From Rusavskia elegans (Eukaryota; Ascomycota; Lecanoromycetes; Teloschistales; Teloschistaceae), in contig SAUG01000093.1 of the NCBI GenBank assembly GCA_011316305.1, positions 1 through 64,000 of the forward strand: DNA of 64,000 nt, in the 5' to 3' direction. Each line of letters opens with the position of its first letter. Position 1 is the first letter of the stretch. Made by a program: the position numbers and the translations under genes. The notes beneath the pieces are model-generated. The model had not been told where the DNA came from and did no database searches. It saw nothing but the letters and a program-made list of their open reading frames with translations. This document shows positions 10,475 through 24,185 of this stretch, in pieces.

Positions 10475-13400
10475 AATTCTAGATAATATTCTGATAGATT
10501 TATTAAAAATTCTAAAAGTTTCGAGACGATATAACTAATATTAGCGCGAGTAATAACAGTTATAAAATTAAATAATCCGATTAGTTATTAGTATAGTAGA
10601 ATTTACTAAGGTTCGACTATATCTATATTTTTAGTAAACGTTTTAAAACTTATAAATAGAGTTTTAAAAGCTTTATTTAATAAGTTAATATTATATATCC
10701 TTATAATTTTACCGATATATAAATTTTAATATAATAATAGTTTATAGGTTTCGCGATCGTAAGTAATACGAATTCCTAAAAACTAGAATATTTCGTCTAA
10801 ATATTTTATTTTATAGCGTTTAGAGAGCTTTACCTAGAATTTCTTAATATATTATATATAGCGGTCCTCGTAAGTAATATAAATTTCGTCTATAATGAAA
10901 AATAGTATTATATATATATAAATAAATAAATATTTTATTCCGGGTATCGCTAAAAATCCTAGGTCTACTAGAATATTTAAAAGATAGTAAAACTATAGCG
11001 CCGGCGACTGCTTTAGACTATAGAATGCTTTAAGAAATTATAAAAAGATAGACTTCGACTCTATCTAGCCTAGTAGAGGTTTAATATAAGTAAATTCGTT
11101 AATTTTATAGTTAAGAAAGGCGTTAACCGTACTATACTATTTTATTTAAAGTCTAAAATATATAATAATAGCTATAAATATCTAAAAGATATAAATCGCT
11201 AAATTAATAGCGTAGATATCTATATCGATATTCTAGAGGTTACTTCTAAAATAAAGGTGTACCTTTAATTTAGTTAGATAATCTTATTTATCGAATTTAT
11301 ATTTAAAAACCTATATAAAAGAAATAGGTTTCTTATTATATTAAGCTATAGTATCGAATACTACTTTCTTTTAAATATTCTTATCCTATAGTTTCTTTAT
11401 TTCGATTTAAACGGCCTCTATAAATTTTTCTATAAGCGGATATTTTAATATATTATTCTAGAAATAAGGCTCCGGCGGTAGTTAATTATAGTAATACCGT
11501 ATTCCTAGTAAAAGAAGCTAATAGTCTAGTATTAGAGCGCTATCTTCGTATATTATATAAGCTAGAAGATAGGCAGTAAATAATATAAAAAAAGCCGTAG
11601 GAATTCCGGTAGTAGTATATTAAAGAAAAATTATATAGGCTTCGCTTTATTCTAATTTCTTTATAGTCTTTTTAATAGCTATTTCTTTAGCTTTATTTAC
11701 TTTATTTATTTTCTTTCGGCGGCGTATAATATCTAAAGGAATAATATTATCTTTAATATAATATAATTTATTTAGGCTATAAGTTTTCTTTAGCTCTAAA
11801 GATATAGAAATAGACGGAAGAGAATTTTTATTATTTTTAAAAGATTTAGGTATATTTTTATCGAATATAAATCTGCTATTAAATAACTATATATCTATTT
11901 AAACGAGCTCGTTAAACTATCCTATTATTTTTATAAAAAAATACTTTTATTAATAGAATTATAATATAATTTATTAGCTAAATTTCCGCTATTATAGCTA
12001 TTTTATAGCGGCGTCCTACCCTCTAAAGTAGAAGGCGATAGAAAAAACTAGCTCTTTTTATTTTTTTCTTTATTATTAGATATTAGAGATAAGAATTCTT
12101 TTCTAGATATATCCGAATTTATTTAAATCTATTTAAAAGCGTTATTTTTATCGCTTTCGCTATTATTAAATTTAGTAATAAAATAGTCTATACGTAGAAT
12201 ATCGAATATATTATATAGGAACGGTTCCGTCTATAGCTAAATTTAATTAACTTTACTAGATTAGTAAAACGAAGTCTTATTAAATATAATATTATAAGTA
12301 CGGATAATTTTTTTTTAGTTTAAAATCTAGATTAGATAGATATTCGTACTATTATATTCTATTAGAAATCTAATATAAACTCTAGAATATAGTTTCTAGA
12401 GTTACGGAATATATTTATCTAATATATAGGCCTTATAGCCGTCTATTCGAAGGTAAACTAAATATAGAAAGGTTTTTATAACTATCTAGAATAGAGTTTT
12501 CTATATAAACTTCTTTATTAGTATAATATTTATAATATAGACGGCGGCTAAAGTATTTTAGAACTAAAAGTAGTATAGAAGATTTATTCCGTTTATTATT
12601 ACTCGAGCTTTAATAATAAAAATATAGCCTAATTATTCCGAATAACTATTCTAAGTTTATATATCTAGAGTAGCAGATTCCTAGAAGATTTCTAGCTCTA
12701 TAATAAGGTTTAAAAATTCCTTATTTAAAGTTTTCTCCGTATCTAACCGTATAAATACTATTTTACCTTTATAGCGTATTTATATAAATTTAAAAAAATG
12801 GTAAAGAAATTTAGTAGCTTCTAATTTAAAATAATAAATCTCGATAATATAGGAATCCGTTTTAGTATATATAAGATATAAAATCTAATAATAACGGTTT
12901 AGACCAGCGGCTATTAGAATTAAATTATAGATAATACGTTAGAAAAGCTCGTCGGAATCCTCTAACTTATATAAAGAAATTAAAATAATCTAGTAGGCTT
13001 TAGAGACGACGTATATTATATATTTATTAGTTAATAGTACTTTAGTTTTATTCGTAATCTCTATCTTTTTAACTACTTACTATAGGTACTAGATAGCTTT
13101 ATCGGCAGCGTAGGCGAGTAGCTAGTATTAGTTTTTAGTTATATTTAATTTAGCCGCGGCGAAAGATAGTAAAGCGATATTTTTATATCTATTTATATTA
13201 TCTTCTAGTATAGATAACTTGCTAATTATTTTATATTTAATAATAGTCTTTCCGTTATATTTAACGCGAAGAGCTCTAGAATCTTTAAAAAGATTATCCT
13301 TCTTTTATATATATCCTTCTAAAACTAAATTAATTATAAAGTTAGAAATATAATTTATATTAAAAAGTCTTAACGGTATTTTACTATTTAGCGAATTAAT

Positions 13401-15059
13401 ATTAACTATAATACTTCCGTATACTATAATAGATATAAATCCTTCGCCTATAATAATATATAAACTGTTAGTATAGTTTCGGTCTTTAATAAAGCGGTAG
13501 GCTAGAATATTATTATTAGATTAATTACTAAACTACTATTAAAGACCTAAAATAAACGAAGGAAATAATTAGTAACGAAGATTTCTAGATATATAGCTAA
13601 TAAAACGCTAGTAGATACTAATTTATTATCTTTTTTACTACTTTTATATTTCTCTTTAGTATATTAATTAGAGTATTTATACTTTTTCCGTATTTTTTTA
13701 TTACTATCGAGTTTATTATTAACCTTTTTTATTTTTATTACTTTAAATTTAAAGCTAGCTAGTTTCTTTTAATAATTCCTTCCGAAATACTCTATAATAT
13801 AGTAGTATTTTTAAAAATTATATATTAGACTATAGATATATTTTAGCGGCTTATTATTATTTTTAAACGAAGGATTACTATTTTTTCCTTTACTTTTCTC
13901 TTTACTTTTATCTTTATCCGCGTCGGTATTACTATTATTATCTTCTATAGTAGTAAAAACTATATAGACGTTAGAGACTTTAAAATTATATAGGCGAATA
14001 TAATTATAGAACTTTTTAATAGATTTATAATATTATTCTTCGTAATCTATAATAGAATTAAGTCTAAATTTATAGTTCTACGAAGGTAAAAAAGCTAGAT
14101 TATAGATAATAAAGACGAAATCCTTTAATACTTTTCTAGTATCTTTAATTTCTAAAATTCTAATATACTTAGCCTAAATATATATCTATAAATATTAATC
14201 GAACTATATTTTAATATTTTAATTTTATATAGGGCCTATAGATAGCTTTTTATACTATCGCTCTATTTCTATATTTATAGCGGAATCGGTAGATATAATT
14301 CTAGACTATAGTATTTATAGTAGGTCCTATAAATAAAGTTTAACGAATCTAAAAAATTATTAGGTTTACTACTAAAATATTTTCGTAAATATAATCGACT
14401 ATACTAGCGATTACTTTCTATTTTACCTTATATCTATTATAGGATTATTTATAATACTATTTTGTATTTTTATAAACCTTTTATACTGCGCTGATTTATT
14501 TCTAGGTTACTATAGTTATTAGGGGTATTTCTATCGGCGGAATATATATCGGAAAGGTTGATTTTTATCTTTATTAGAATTTATTAAATTAAAAGGAATC
14601 GATATAGTTCTAAATACGTATTTAAACTGCTTTAGCTTTAATAATTACGATCTACTAGTTCTAATTCTTAGTTTAAACTTGAATAATAGATTATTTAAAC
14701 GCTATACCGATAATATAGAAAGGTATTTAAACGCTCGTAGAAGCTAGAATAATATTAAAAGAAGAAATATCTAGTAATAAAATCTTCTTTTATATTCGCT
14801 AGCGTATAGCTTAAACTTATAATTATAAAGTAAATTAATTTTCCTTTTAATCGCTTAGTAGATTCTTTAGTAAATTAACTGCTTTATATAATTATTTCTA
14901 GTAGAACTATAGTAAAAATTTTGTTCTACTAGTAGTAAATATCGTAGTAAAGGATTCTTCCGTTTATTATTTAAATAAATAATTTCTACTAAAGTAATAA
15001 ATATATACCGGTAAAGGTTACTAGATATTATTTTAAACTATAGTACCCGGATTTATAAT

Positions 15060-15282
15060 TATAAGACGATTAGATATAGATATATAATCGTATTAATTAA
15101 AATATATAAAAAATAAAATCTATAGAATTACTAAATTATATAAAATATAGCTTTTCCTAAGATACGCTAAACCTAATAGGGTAGGCACTATATCTAAATA
15201 GGTAAATTACGTAATTTCAGCGACTATTTCAGAGAAACTCAGATAACTCTCTTATAATAATCCCGTTATACAGGCTTTTATC
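15060..15282 (-). repeat. 5' LTR of copia copy B
   Basis: Direct repeat of 8484-8706 and inverted relative to 5645-5870. It ends ...AATCCCGTTATACAGGCTTTTATC on the plus strand, which is the element's 5' end because the element reads minus. Confidence 0.75.
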
Positions 15283-15546
15283 TACTGACTATTCAACGAG
15301 TAGAAGAACTGAAGGTCCTACGATAGATAACGTAGAAGGATCTGAATCTAATCATTACTACTATTTATTATAACGAGGTCAAATATAGATAATAATTGGG
15401 TTTATCGAGGGTTTTATTAAGGTTGATATTCTATAGAAGAAGCCTACGGGTACAAAAGGTACGTATCAAGGCCGCTATCTAATCTAGCGAGCCGTACTAA
15501 ACCTAATCGGGAAACTTATCACATGCCGTTCGGCTTTATAAAAGCT
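15283..15546. other. Mildly mutated spacer between copia and gypsy
   Basis: Sequence of intermediate composition between the copia 5' LTR and the gypsy LTR. It contains a few GC-normal runs but no recognisable gene or repeat. Confidence 0.4.
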
Positions 15547-16685
15547 TGTTCTATAACACCGCGGTTTATTAGCTCTACGGGATTCGTTACCCGATAAAGT
15601 CTAGCGTTTAACTTTATTCGTTTATTTATAGAAAAGCTTTCTATCTATATAGAAATAATCAAGCTATTATTATTATATTAAATCGATCTATAATAATTAG
15701 TAGTAATAAAAGATTTATTTATATATATTATATAATATATAAATAGTTTTTATAAATATTTATTTCCGTTTATAAATACTAAATAATACTAGAAATATTA
15801 TCCGTACTTACGGAAATACTAATTATTTTTATTAAATATACTTTATTAATAGTATTTACTAAATAACTACCGTTTTTTACTGATTAAATCTTATATATTT
15901 AGGTTTAATAGGAATAAAGCGGCTTATTAATAAAATTCTAATTAGTTAAAATATTAATAGACAAGATACTACTATCTCTCGATAGTACTACTATCTTTTT
16001 CGCGTACTAGTTTATCGAGTTTATAGATAAAACCGACTCTAGATACGCTATTATCTAGTACTAGGATATACTAGACAATTCAAACTTTATATACTATAGT
16101 TATAGCGACTCTAGACTTTCTAAAACCGAAGTAGATAACGCTATAAATATTAAAATAAAATTATCTTTCCGGCTACTACAATCGCCTAAATAGCTCGACG
16201 AATAGTTAGATAGCGGGACTATAGTACGAGCTACTATTAAACGTTTTAAAAACTTTACTATAGATTTCCGAAACGATTCTATATATATATAAGCTATCGT
16301 AAATTATCGAGCCTCTAATAAAAGTAAAGAGAAAAAAAATACGGTCGATAAAGTTCTAGCGGATCTTCCTACTTTATCTAAATCGGATATAAGCCGGAAA
16401 CTAAATATAACACGAGGCTATAATACAGATTCTACTATAATATAATTTTTTAAAAAATTAGAAATTAGAAATATTTTAATCTAGATATAAAATATAGTAA
16501 TCTAGAAAGAATTTAAAGAATTCCGCTAGCGAATAAAAAAGATATTTTCGTTTCTCTCTAAATTCCCCGCGTTTTTTACTAGAGCTAATAAATATAAAAA
16601 GTTCGTCGTAAGCAATATTAACTATTTCTAACTTTTCTATAATAATAAATCTGCCGAAACCGGACTTTGTATTAGTTATATATAT

Positions 16686-17690
16686 TTATTTAATTATATA
16701 TTTTGGCTTTAATATCCGGTAAACCAGTGGTTCGGTAAACAAATCAAGCGTTAGTATACCAGTATTAAATATACGATAGTAGAACTTATATTCTAGTTTA
16801 AATAATATAAATAACGGTTCTATAGAATTTTAATTTAAATTTATTTAGTAATATAATATATTCTTCTACCGATAATTTAATATAGAAATTTTTATAGATA
16901 AATATACCTTGTAGTTATCGCTTTTTTTTTTACTAGTAATATAAGTCCTATAATACTATACCTTCGTAAGTACTATAATTTACTAAAACCTTTTATATAT
17001 ATATATATTCCCGTAATAGTAATACTATAACTAGTTCAGACGGTAGTATCTTTATCTATAATAACTATATCTATCTATACGGTCGTCGACTATTTTATTA
17101 TAGCTAAAGTAATCTATTCCGATTTCGATAAAGATTTCTTTTTTACCGCTTTTAAAACGCGTTATTCGACCTTTCTATCTCTCTTTAGTTTAATCGACCG
17201 GGTAAAGCTTCTAGCTATAGTAGCTAGTATACTAGCAGGCGATTCTATAGCTAGCGACCTTTTTAAAACTACGCGGGCTAAAGAGTATCTTAATATTTTA
17301 GCGGAGTATTTAGGTACGGGTTATATAATAAATATAGCCGAGGTAATAGATATAGATAACTACTTCGCAGTATAGTAGATAGATATAGTAGAAATATTAG
17401 AAGCTGATAATTATATATAACGTCGAAGAAGGACTGGTAGACCGAAGACTGCGAGTAACGGAGTTATATTTATATAGTAGAGAATTCGTAATCGAATAAA
17501 AAAGGAAATAGTTAAATAGAAATAATTAACTGCGCTATAAACCTTGCCTGACGAATATATCTTTAGCTGTAAAAATTTCTTTATACGTAAAATACAACAA
17601 TCGTTGCCGTATATAACGTTGATAGAATATATATATATATATATATGAAAATTCAATATAATTCCAGATAGAAGCCTTCTAGGGAGAAGA
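16686..17690 (+). mobile_element. 1-kb element with 13-bp target duplication, copy 3
   Basis: Flanked by TAGTTATATATAT at 16673-16685 and 17691-17703 (13 bp). The ends match the other copies (TTTTGGCTTTAATATCCGG ... CCAGATAGAAGCCTTCTAGGGAG). The same internal plus-strand frame is visible (LIDRVKLLAIVASI, EYLGTGYIINIAE, EILEADNYI). Nested in gypsy gag. Confidence 0.75.
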
Positions 17691-20199
17691 TAGTTATATA
17701 TATATAAATACTTATTTCCGCGATATCTATATCTTTACCGAACGAATTAAAGATATCGCTAGATTAAATAGTAAAGTTGAGAAAAACCTATAAATATATT
17801 TTCGCGATGAAACTTTATAATAGTATTTTAACGAATTTTCGGATATAGAAAAGGAATATCTAACGAAAAACCTTAATATCTAAATTAATATCTTAAATAC
17901 TCGTTTTAAACTACCGATAGAAAAAGAAATATATATTCTAAATAAAGTAAAATATACTATCGAGAATATAAACCGCTATTATACGCCTCGCGAATACAGT
18001 TAAACTAGGCTTCGAGCTATTAAAATTACTAAAACTACTATTATTGAATAAATTATTATTTAAATATAAATAGAACTCGCTACGCCTTTCTATATTATAT
18101 TTATATCTAAGTCTATAGAAAAGATTACTATTAAATTATTTTTTTATTCAATAGATAATTATAAACTCGAAATTTGGATAATAGAAAAAGATTACTTCCG
18201 GTAATTTTAAAGAACGCCTTTTAATAACTCTAGCTGTTAATAAATAGAAAATTTATTTCTATTCCGGCTCTAATAGGTATTAGAAAATATAATATATTAA
18301 TCGATATTTAGTTCCGGCTTTTCCGGATATAAATATTAGTATTTTATAGTTTAGTAGACTCTTTAGCTTTCCTAGGGATATTAACTTCCTTTTATTAAAA
18401 GGAATCTACTAGAAATATTTTCTATTTAAAACGGCGCGAATTCCTTTTATTCTATATTTATAAATAGATTAGAAAATCTATAAAAAAAACTTTTTTCTAA
18501 TATAGTAGAACTCTGCTTTAATATATAGTAATAGATTTTAGAAACCCTATAATAATTAGTCCTAGAAAAGACTTTATTTCGGTTTAAATTTTTAATATTT
18601 AGTTCCGCTAGTTCTATTTTAACGAGTCTATTAGATAAGAGATTATAAAAATATAGATAATAAAAACTATTCTATTACCGAAAAGGCTTATATTTAATAC
18701 GTTAAATAGGGTTCCTTCTATAGATATTATAGTAATAGTTCCGCCGAATCTTATAATAATAATATCGAATACTATAATAGAATTTATAAAGAATTAGAAT
18801 ATAAAGAAATTAGCTAGAATTTTATTAATACTAAACCGAAGGTTTACTATCTATATTAGAAGTATAATACCTCGTTCGATTTATATAATAAATTATTAAA
18901 ATATTTCAAAACCGTATACTAGAATATAGAAAGTATCGAGGCCGAAATATAAATACTTGTTCCTAATAAAGATTTATTTAGTAAGAAAAGATACTTCTAT
19001 ATCTCGCGTAATCGCTTCGAATAGTAAATAGATTACTAGAATTAGGTTAGCTTTTAAATATTTCTATTATACTATTTTCCTATTAGCTTTCTATCCGGAT
19101 ATATCTAATACTAAAAATATATATACTAATTCTAGATATACTATATAAATAGCCGATAGAAAATTACTTTTAAAAGATACCGAAATTAAAAAATTATTTA
19201 AAAAGATTTCTATTCGTAGCGTAGGCGAATAAATTTATTAGATAGATAAATTTACCGTTTTTATTTTCTATCTAAAGGGCGATATAGCTATAGTAGAATT
19301 TGTAAAAGAGATTTATATTATTAAAAATCTATAAACTAATTTACTATTAGATATAGATCTTTTAATTCCGGAAAAAATAATTCTAGATTATTAATAAAAA
19401 TAGATTATTATCGGTAGTTACGAAAACTTTAAAATTAATATTAATTTCTATACGCGTAAGGAATCTAATCTTAGGCGTACTATAAATATTTAAAATATTA
19501 TTATTTTAAAGCTAAATAGGATAACGCGAGTCTCTATATAATATTAAAGCGATATTCCCGGAAATCGTAAGTTCTTTTTTAAATCTAAATTAAAATTAAT
19601 ACCGAAGATAAACTTTAGCTCTAATAGTAGCGCTTTTATTTATATAATTAATACCTCTTTTAGTTTTATAAATATCTATAACGTAAGCTATTCGCTAGTA
19701 GTTCTATTTAGATAAACCCGACCTAGAAAAGTTATTAAAAATCGATATAAAAGATACTATACTGCTACTTTTAATATAATTTCGCTTATAATAGAATTAA
19801 TATAAAATACTATTAAATACGCTATTAAGGAATTAGTAAAAAAAATAACTATTAGAACTATTATAATACTCGCTGCCGCCGTAGTTATATAGAATCGGAT
19901 TATATATCGTCTAGATTTATTTAATATAGTTAGCGCGCGGAAATTTCTAATAAATTAGTATATTTTCTACCCGGCGAATAAAGTAAATTTTAGTAAGATT
20001 TTAGCAAGATTTAGTATAGATTCGGCTAAAAATATTAAATTTACTAAATTAGCCTCTTTTACTATATTTATAGACCTTAAATTAAAATACTATCTATCTA
20101 ATAGTATTACGGTTTCCGGTAAACTACTAGTAATATAATAACTAGCTATTATTAGCGAAAAGTATAAAGACGTATTTACTAATTAAGGAACTATAGTAA

Positions 20200-23100
20200 A
20201 TATTTTTAAAGAGGAATCGATACTAATACTTTTAAAAAAAGAAGCGAAGCCTACGCCTTTAAAGGTTTATAATCTAAACTATACGGACCGTATTAAATTA
20301 GATAAAACTTTTAATAAACTCTATAAATAAAGTAAAATAAAATATACCGAATAGTTAACTTTTTTTATATATCCTATTGTTATAGTATAGAAGACTCTTT
20401 TAAACAGTTTAAAAAAGAGATAAATAGTAGTTAATATCTAAAGCCTTAATACTATTACGGAATCGGATAGTTATCTCTTTTTACTATAAGCGAATATTAT
20501 CGCTTTAATATCCGGATACCTCTATATTTTAGCTATTAACGCTATAGGATAGTTTTATTAATTTAGAATTTAATACCGTAATTATTATAAGTTTACTATA
20601 GTTTTTTTTATAGATAGAAATAAGTTTTAGTAATATTTATAGAATATAAAGGCGTACTACCGTATTTATAGTACTAGACCGATAAGCTACTTTATCAGTT
20701 TAAAGATAATACTAAAACTTATATAAATAATACTATTATCTTTTTATATAGTTTAGAAAATTATTTAGAATACCTAAATTAAATTTTTATTCTATTCTAA
20801 AAAAAATAAGTTAGCTTCGCGCCTTTTAAATTATTTATAGAATATCTTTCTATTTACTTACTTAGATAACGTATCGACGTATTAGGAATAACTACTTTAA
20901 AGGATAAAATTAAAGCTATTTCGGAAAAGACTTTTCCGGAATATCTATAAAATTTAGAAACCTACCTCGGAATAACTAGATAGCTTTATTATACAGTTAT
21001 AGGATATATATAGCTCGCCGAACTTCTATAGAAAAGGAAAGCTCTATTTATAAAAGGATTCGGACGAGGTTTTAAAAGATTTAAACGAAAGCTTTAATTA
21101 ATAAAGTTAAAATATAATTCTATTCTAGAAAAAAAAAATTATTTCGAATATTCTAAATAGCTTTTAAACTACTAATCTTCTTTTATTATTTTAATTCTAT
21201 AAAAAAGCTCTATATTAATCTAAATATATTAAAATAAATCGGCTTTATAGTAATTATCTACTATATTAAAGGAAATCCCGATAGAAATCTTCTATCTATT
21301 AAAATATAGCTAATTGGATTTCTAAAAAAATATTTTAATAGTATAAAATAGAACCATTAGCCTATCGAATTAGAAGTCGCCGGAATTATCTAGATAGTAA
21401 AGGAAATTTACTACTTTATCGATCCCTTTTTAAAGCTACTAGTAATTATATATACTAATTATTCGGCGGCGGTTTTAATTTTAAAAAAGATATTATTTAA
21501 GATAACGAGTATAGATAAACTAAATTTAAGGTTTATTTATATATTATAGTACTTTTCTATCTTTAATATTAAATTATATTATAAGATAGATAAAACTAAT
21601 TTTATATCTAATATTTTATTATAGTTCGAAACGAAAATCCTTTATATTTCGATTAAAAATAAAAAAGGTATCCTAGACGTACTATATAGAAATACTAATA
21701 TTAATAATAAAGAAAATATTTTCTAGTACGTTTCGGATATTATTATATCTATATATATTATAATACTGGTCGAAATAGTAAATAAATTTAAATAACGTAT
21801 TAAAGAAAGCTACGCTAATAATAAAAGATAAACTAAAATTATTATAATACTGCGAATCTAGAAACTAGATTTTAATATTAAAAATAATAAATATTATATA
21901 TCTAGTATTAATTTCCGAATATACAACGAACTTTTCTATTATATTTCTAGAAATAGCCGAAATCGACTCTATATTCCGGACGAGCTTATAGACGAAGTTA
22001 TCGGTAAAGTTTATAACCGGTATTATTAAAGATATTATCGTATATATAAGAAATTCTACCTATTAGTCTTTATTCGTAATATATATAAGAAAATTACAGA
22101 ATATATAGAATATTATTATTAATATCAGTTAAATTAAACGAAATAGTATAGATTTTATAGTTCTTTTAATCTAATTTCTCCGTAGGTACTATTTTATATA
22201 ATATTAATAGATTTCGTATTTATATTATCTACGAAGTTTTCTAATAAAAATTATATACTAAAAACATTCTACTAATTTCTAGATAGATTATTTACTCCGT
22301 TATTAATTAGGCGAACTTTATTATTATCGCTTTACTCGTATATAACTAGAATATTCTATTAGCTATTATTAGTAATAGAGATTATAAATTTATATTATTC
22401 TTCTAGTAACAGATTTCTTAGAAGCTAGGAATAAAAATCCTAGTATCTATAATATATTATCTTTAAACCGATAGATAATCGGAACGAATTAATTAAATAA
22501 TAGAAATTAGTTTCCGCTTCTAGCTTACGGAATATTCGGATAAAAATAAAAATAAAGTTATTTCTTTTCTATAATTCGCGTTTAATAACGTAACTAGTTT
22601 TATTATAAATACGGCTTCTAACGAATTTATACTAGGCTTTTATTCTAAAAATACGATTAGTATTTTATCGGATCTACCGCCGGAAGATATAAAACGCCTA
22701 GAATCTATTAAATATATAATAATAGAAAATATAATAGCTTTTAGTTCCGCTTTTTCTAAGGTCCGCTGTAATAATCTATATAAAACTAGATCTTTTAAAC
22801 TAGGTAATAATATTTTCCTAAGATGTTATTACGGATATATACTACTAGACTTTATTAATCGAAAGTTTTCGAATTAATAAACTAGTCCCTTTAAGGTGAT
22901 TTATAAAATCGGATATCTCGCCTATAAATTAAAATTACTTTCTACTATAAAAATCTATTTTATTATCTCTATAGCTTAATTAGAACTAGTATCTACCGGC
23001 GAGGATCTTTTTAATCGACTTTCTATTAATAACGAGCTTTCCGCTATTAAAATAGAATTTCCGGAAGAAAATACTAACTATTTTAAAGTAGAATAAATTA

Positions 23101-23240
23101 TAGATCGACAAAAGATACGTTAATATTTCTAGTATCTAGTTAAATGGAAAGGCTATAGGCCGTAATATAATAGCTAGTATAAATTATATTATTTAACGTA
23201 CTATATAGATTTTATTAATAAATATAATAAACCTTTCCCT
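20200..23240 (+). pseudogene. pol: Gypsy pol: RT, RNase H, integrase, chromodomain
   Basis: Reverse transcriptase reads with stops as QKTLLNSLKK, VVNIQSLNTITESDSY and then a TYINNTIIFLYSLENYLEYL block. The last aligns with the catalytic Y-V-D-D motif but both Asp codons have become AAT, so the active site is lost as well as the frame. Downstream blocks include RIDVLGITTLKDKIKAIS. Integrase follows (LYIPDELIDEVIGKVYNR... and a core segment). At 23.1-23.2 kb YLVKWKGYRP...YNSWY is a classical chromodomain, placing the element with chromoviruses. These C-terminal chromodomains are known to guide integration toward heterochromatin. The changes are consistent with G-to-A and C-to-T only. Confidence 0.8.
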
Positions 23241-23550
23241 CTTTTATCTAGATTTTATAATTATTAATAAGGTATTAATATCATAATAGTACTACTATAA
23301 TTAGAACATTAAATATCTACGCCGCTAGCAGACCTTCTACGCCGTTTCGACTTAAAAGTAAAGCGTTTATAAATTATTATACCTCGCCGGCGCTATATAT
23401 ATTAACTAGATACAACTACTTTTCTTTTATATTCGATAAAAAATAAGTACTATCTATTAGCTCCGGAGTAAAGGATTCTATTACTAGATATTATAGTATA
23501 GTAATAGCGTATCTAGACTATAATCCCGGATAATCTGTTTTTATAAAAAA

Positions 23551-23850
23551 CGGGATTAGGTTAACTAGTAATCTTTAAACCTAGATTCGATTCCTAGTAG
23601 TACTAGTTCTTTTTTAATCTTTTTTAACCTTTTATTTAATTTTTTACTTTTAATAAAGTCTAATTACGATATATTCGCCTCTAAATAGATAAATTTATTA
23701 TCTAACGCTATAGTATTGTAATAGTACGTCTTATCTCTATTATAAACGATTAAGAAATTAGCTCGGCCGTTCTATTAGCCGTTTTTAATTATTTAGGGAT
23801 TTAGTATAGCCCGGATTCGATTTCTAATAGCGTTATTTCTTTTTTAACCT
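23551..23850 (+). other. Two degenerate tRNA-like (Pol III-type) units
   Basis: Two segments (about 23551-23620 and 23757-23845) each contain a B-box-like core (GATTCGATTCC; GATTCGATTTC) followed by a T6 run. The second also has an A-box-like TTAGCTCGGCCGT about 55 bases upstream. No complete cloverleaf with a paired acceptor stem is visible, so they are tRNA-derived relics (tRNA pseudogenes or SINE-like) at best. They lie between the gypsy chromodomain and its 3' LTR. Confidence 0.35.
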
Positions 23851-24185
23851 TTTAGCGTATTCGTTTTTTAATATTTTTAAAGTTTTTAAACATTTAATAC
23901 GAGCGTATTAAAGGCGATACTATTTTTTTATTTTAGTAGTATTTATTATAAACTATTTAAACTGCCTGCAGCTTATATAGAATTTAGTAGATATAGAGGT
24001 ACTAGCCGATAGTACCGGCTGACTAATACGCTGACTAAGCCCCGTTTAACCGCGGCTTATTAGCCTTGCGGTATTCGTTACCCGATTAGGTCTAGCGTTT
24101 AACTTTATTCGTTTATTTATAGAAAAGCTTTCTACCTATATAGAAATAATCAAGCTATTATCATTATATCAAATAGATCTATAAT

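Larger units (their letters stand above)
8484..15282 (-). mobile_element. Ty1/copia retrotransposon copy B, complete but RIP-killed
   Basis: Two direct LTRs (8484-8706 and 15060-15282) bound a minus-strand copia element. From 15.05 kb downward it has gag with a knuckle-like region (about 13.7-14.0 kb), then the protease/integrase region, then reverse transcriptase near 10.7-11.3 kb (recognisable: VFKYKFDK, VNAFLN, LLGQIESKSIFL, FLKAFYSLKQSP). RNase H is at about 9.0-9.35 kb (TRRSLQSYAFKLFSGIID...KAELLVATASRKEF). A 1-kb element with its own 13-bp duplication (9462-10474) splits pol between reverse transcriptase and RNase H. Stops are TAG/TAA on the coding strand. No intact frame survives, so it cannot be autonomous. 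Confidence 0.85.
15547..24185 (+). mobile_element. Ty3/gypsy chromovirus, RIP-killed, with nested insertion
   Basis: Short direct repeats of about 140 bp at 15547-15695 and 24045-24185 (both contain GTCTAGCGTTTAACTTTATT and end GATCTATAATA) are its LTRs; the exact LTR starts are uncertain. The plus-strand order is gag (about 16.0-18.7 kb, split by a 1-kb element at 16686-17690), then protease, reverse transcriptase (20.2-20.96 kb), RNase H, integrase (21.9-22.7 kb) and an integrase-terminal chromodomain (about 23.1-23.23 kb). The gag part is shared, inverted, with 37.0-38.75 kb. All frames are full of TAA/TAG at Gln positions. Confidence 0.85.

Noticed and set aside
17411..17656. Minus-strand ORF of 81 codons
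   Set aside because: It is inside copy 3 of the 1-kb element, antisense to the conserved frame and absent from other copies.
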